Of a stretch of DNA of 64,000 nucleotides, positions 60,675 to 64,000 are shown in pieces. Within the stretch, counting starts at the first letter, position 1. Every line of letters begins with the position of its first letter. Below the pieces are notes generated by a model. The model did no database searches. It saw nothing but the letters and a program-made list of their open reading frames with translations, and was not told the origin of the DNA. The stretch is from Punica granatum. Its lineage: Eukaryota; Streptophyta; Magnoliopsida; Myrtales; Lythraceae. Made by a program: the position numbers and the translations under genes. The DNA lies in assembly GCF_007655135.1 (NCBI RefSeq), contig NC_045127.1, positions 7,263,001-7,327,000 on the forward strand, written 5' to 3'.

Positions 60675-60687
60675 TGGTATCAGAGCC
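60675..60687 (+). other. Primer-binding site complementary to initiator tRNA-Met
   Basis: TGGTATCAGAGCC lies 2 bases after the LTR. It is the standard plant copia PBS, complementary to the 3' end of initiator methionine tRNA, which primes minus-strand synthesis. Confidence 0.95.
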
Positions 60688-60727
60688 TCGGGTTAGAGAA
60701 GTTTGAGTTTTTTCGGTGTTTTTCGAG

Positions 60728-63700
60728 ATGGAGGAGTCTACAGGATCTATGTTCAAGTTGAATGCAACCAACTACTCTATATGGAAGTCTCGGATGGAGG
60801 ATCTTCTATTTTGCAGGGATTTGTACGATCCCATTGAAGGGGATTCCGCGAAACCCAAAGATAAGGATGACAAGGCTTGGGAACGCACAAATCGGAAGAC
60901 TATTGGTTTGATTTGACAGTGGATAGACAATAGTATTTATCATCATGTTGCTCAGGAGACAAATGCGAAAGCTTTGTGGGATAAATTGACAAATCTCTAT
61001 GCGAGGAAGACACCGCAAAATAAGGCATTCCTCGTGAAGAAGCTGGTTCATCTTCGTTACCATGATGGAGGTGATATGGCTGTGCACATGAGTAATTTCC
61101 AGGATATTATTAACCAGTTGACGAACCTGGAGATAATATTACCCGATGAGTTGCAGGCTTGTCTACTTTTAGGGACTCTACCGGATAATTGGGACACACT
61201 TGTGGTTGCATTAAGCAATTCTGCGCCAAACGGGAAGCTATCTCTGGCTACGGTGACAGACAGTTTATTTAATGAGGAGACTAGAAGGAAAGGCTCGGGG
61301 ATTTCCATTCAGTCTGAAGCTTTGGTTACTGAACAACTGGGGAGAAGTCAAAGCAGAAATTTCTCTTCCAAGCATAGTAACTCATGTGGCAAATCGAGGG
61401 GTAGATCAAAGTCGAAGACGAGGAAAGTGGTCACTTGCTATCACTGTGGAAAAGAGGGACATTACAAAAGGGAGTGTAGAGCTTTGAAGAAAAATCAGAA
61501 TGGCAACGGTGAGAGCAAGAAGGAAGAAGGCACTACAGCAGTGGCATCTGATGGAGAGACTTACATCATTTGTGATGAAGCCTATGTGAATTTCACTTGT
61601 CAGGACTCTACCTGGGTTGCAGATACAGGTGCCTCATTTCATGTCACTCCTCATCGGGATTTCTTCTTATCTTACACTACCGGGGATTATGGTTATGTGA
61701 GAATGGGGAATGGACAGTCATGCAAGATTGTCGGTATTGGTGATGTCTGTCTAGAGACCGAGCTTGGCTGCAAGTTGCTTCTAAAAAAGGTGAGGCATGT
61801 TCCAGAAATTCGCCTTAACCTAATCTCGACGGGTCAGCTTGATGATGAAGGCTACAGTAACGAATTTAGCAATGGGAGATGGAAGCTCTCCAAGGGTTCG
61901 TTGATTGTGGCACGGGGTCAGAAGACCGACACTCTCTACAGGTTGCGTGCCAGACACAACTCCGGTCAAATTAATGTTGTTGAGGATTATCTATCGAGCT
62001 ATGGCACAGGAGACTTGGGCATATCAGCGAGAAAGGTATTCAAATTCTTGCTAGAAAGCAGTCTTTGCCCGTTAAAGGTATGCACTTGAGCACTTGTGAT
62101 CACTGTTTAGCTGGTAAGCATAGGAGAGTTTCTTTTGTTAGAAGTCGTCCCTCTAGATGCGATCATATACTTGATCTTGTGCATACTGATGTTTGTTTCA
62201 TGTCGGATAGATCTCTTGGTGGTGCTCTCTATTTTGTGACTTTTATAGATGATCATTCCAGGAAGGTTTGGGCTTACCCTATGAGAACTAAAGATCAAGT
62301 GACTGAGATTTTCAAGAACTTCCATATAGCAGTGGAAAGAGAAACGGGCATGAAGCTGAAATGTGTCAGAGCTGATAATGATGGTGAGTATAGGGGTCCT
62401 TTCGAGAACTATTGCAGGACTCACGGTATCAAACTTGAGAAGACGGTACCGAAGACACCACAACAGAACGGGCTTGCAGAGAGGATGAACCGCACAATTG
62501 TTGAGAGAGTTCGTTGTATGCTTTCTCAGGCGAAACTGTCTAAGTCTTTTTGGGGCGAGGCAATGAGGTCAGCGGTTGATCTTATTAATCTTACACCGTC
62601 AGTTGCACTTGATGGAGATGTACCCCAGCAGGTGTGGACCGGCAAGAAAGTATCGTACAAGCATCTCAGAGTCTTCGGGTGCAGGGCATCTGTTCACATT
62701 CCTCGAGATGAAAGATCAAAACTCGATGCCAAGGCAAAACAGTGCATCTTCTTGGGTTATGCACATGAAGAGTTCGGGTATAGGTTTTGGGACCCTAATA
62801 GCAAGAAGATCATCAGGAGCAAGGATGTTGTGTTCTTTGAGGACCAAACAATCGAGGATTTGCAAAAGTTAGATAAGGCCAGAGTAGGCAATCCTCACGA
62901 GATCTCTATTCCTGTATCGGTTGATGTAGAGCATCCAATGGAAGAGGTACCTGGTGAGTATGAAGAAACCACGACTAGGGGTGAGATTCCTCAGGTAGAT
63001 GATGATGTGACTACGGATGATACAGGCTCGCAGTTACAGTTAGAGCCTGCAGATCTACCTAGACGATCTGATAGAATAAGACGACCATCTACAAAATATC
63101 CGCATCATGAGTATGTGCTACTGATTGACTGGGGAGAACCTGAGTGCTATGGTGAAGCTGTGGCACATGAGCACAAGGAGCACTGGTTGAAGGCGATGAA
63201 TGAGGAGATGAACTCCTTGTCTGAAAATCACACGTATGACCTAGTGAAGCTACCGCAAGGTAAGAGAGCATTGAAGAACAAATGGGTCTACAGGTTGAAG
63301 ACAGAGAACTCGCGACCTCGATACAAAGCTCGACTGGTAGTGAAAGGTTTCAACCAGAAGAAAGGAGTTGACTTCGAGGAGATCTTCTCGCCCGTTGTCA
63401 AGATGTCATCGATCCGAGTTGTTCTCGCACTGGCAGCTAGTCTGAATTTGGAGATCGAGCAGCTCGATGTAAAAACAGCTTTCCTGCATGGTGACTTGGA
63501 GGAAGAAATATATATGGAGCAGCCTGAAGGATTCCAAGTTAAAGGTAAGGAGCATTTGGTGTGCAAGCTGAGGAAGAGCTTGTATGGGCTTAAGCAAGCA
63601 CCTCGGCAGTGGTACAAAAAGTTTGACTCTTTCATGTTGAGCCATTGCTACACACGGACAACTGCAGATCATTGTGTGTTCGTGAAACAATTCTCGGATG

Positions 63701-64000
63701 GTGATTTTATCATTTTACTGTTATATGTGGATGATATGTTACTTGTTGGTCATGATATGAGCAAGATTGCAGAGTTGAAGAAAGAGCTCAGTAAGTCCTT
63801 TGCCATGAAGGATTTGGGACCGGCAAAGCAGATTCTTGGGATGCATATTTCTCGTGACAGATCAAGTGGAAAAATTTGGCTTTCTCAAGAGAAGTATATC
63901 GAGAAGATTTTGGATTGGTTCAACATGGGTAATGCTAAACCAGTTTCATGACCACTTGCTTCTCATTTCAAGCTTAGCTCGAAACAATGTCCTACAAGTG
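60728..64000 (+). pseudogene. gag-pol polyprotein of the copia element, disrupted
   Basis: The ATG at 60728 opens gag (MEESTGSMFKLNATNYSIWK, UBN2-type). A TGA at 60914-60916 interrupts it, and the same frame resumes through QWIDNSIYHHVAQ. The CCHC knuckle CYHCGKEGHYKREC is at 61436-61477. The aspartic protease has WVADTGASFHVTP near 61612-61650. A frameshift between about 61984 and 61996 moves the frame just before the integrase zinc region (LWHRRLGHISEKG, then CDHCLAGKHR). The integrase core follows: LVHTDVCFMSD, RADNDGEYRG and TPQQNGLAERMNRTI. RT contains KNKWVYRLKTE, KTAFLHGDLEEEIYMEQPEG, SLYGLKQAPRQWYKKFD and the catalytic YVDDMLLVG. A second nonsense codon ends the frame at 63949-63951. 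Homologous sequence continues past it to the window edge. Confidence 0.93.

Larger units (their letters stand above)
60016..64000 (+). mobile_element. Ty1/copia LTR retrotransposon (Tnt1-94-like), 5' portion, continues beyond window
   Basis: Full 5' LTR, primer-binding site, gag, protease, integrase and most of reverse transcriptase in copia order (integrase before RT). RNase H, polypurine tract and 3' LTR lie beyond 64000. A possible 5-bp target duplication AATAG precedes the LTR (60011-60015) and can be checked only with the other end. Gag and pol resemble the TNT 1-94 type, so Tork-clade membership is likely but not proven. Internal nonsense and frameshift lesions make this copy non-autonomous. 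Confidence 0.95.

Noticed and set aside
60716..60727. Earlier start for gag
   Set aside because: The frame opens with GTG. The family start is the ATG at 60728 (MEES...).
1..64000. CRISPR array, phage, operon or other prokaryotic system
   Set aside because: Repeats are dispersed transposable elements and microsatellites. Genes are spliced plant nuclear genes.

Overview
This is a 64-kb piece of a plant nuclear genome, almost certainly a core eudicot. The signs are spliced genes with GT-AG introns, AT-rich intergenic DNA full of (TA)n and (CT)n runs, plant-specific families (SHI/SRS, WAT1, SLAH, NPF, class-B MADS), and a Ty1/copia element with the usual plant primer-binding site. The AP3 protein ends in a euAP3-like motif, which fits core eudicots. 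I cannot name the species. No prokaryotic system, CRISPR array or organellar insertion was recognised.

Seven protein genes were rebuilt exon by exon. All keep frame across every junction. (1) 226-4934 minus: microspherule-protein (MCRS1/EMB1967) homologue with an FHA domain, 7 exons, 813 aa. (2) 7905-10329 minus: AP3-type floral MADS-box gene, 7 exons, 224 aa, with one GC-AG intron. (3) 17531-19683 minus: SLAC1-homologue (SLAH1-like) anion channel, 3 exons, 413 aa. (4) 31177-32618 plus: SHI/STY-family transcription factor, SRS5-like, 2 exons, 333 aa. (5) 38862-41388 plus: TFIIF beta (RAP30) subunit, 6 exons, 258 aa. (6) 52262-54964 plus: WAT1 vacuolar auxin transporter, 6 exons, 383 aa. (7) 55682-58038 minus: NRT1/PTR-family (NPF) transporter, 5 exons, 608 aa. 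WAT1 and the NPF gene are convergent, with stop codons about 0.7 kb apart. The genes share no pathway and no operon logic applies.

The long intergenic stretches (10.3-17.5, 19.7-31.2, 32.6-38.4 and 41.4-52.3 kb) hold no convincing protein gene but many small transposable elements. These are three long foldback elements (14.9, 23.3 and 42.5 kb); three related MITE-like elements (12.7, 16.2, 20.1 kb); a dispersed tRNA-like SINE family with at least six copies (10.7, 11.7, 29.6, 29.8, 30.2, 50.1 kb); a second SINE-like family with two copies (34.6, 45.2 kb); and two further tRNA-like SINE heads (7.5, 17.3 kb). Two remnants of the RNase H end of LINE elements lie at 24.4 and 59.2 kb, the latter with a 22-bp target duplication.

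The right edge (60016 onward) is the 5' part of a Tnt1-like copia retrotransposon: complete 5' LTR, PBS and gag-pol carrying two nonsense codons and a frameshift. It runs off the window before its 3' LTR. I found no clearly unprecedented system. The most useful observations are the foldback elements and the small-element families, which can be tested by genome-wide copy number and small-RNA mapping.
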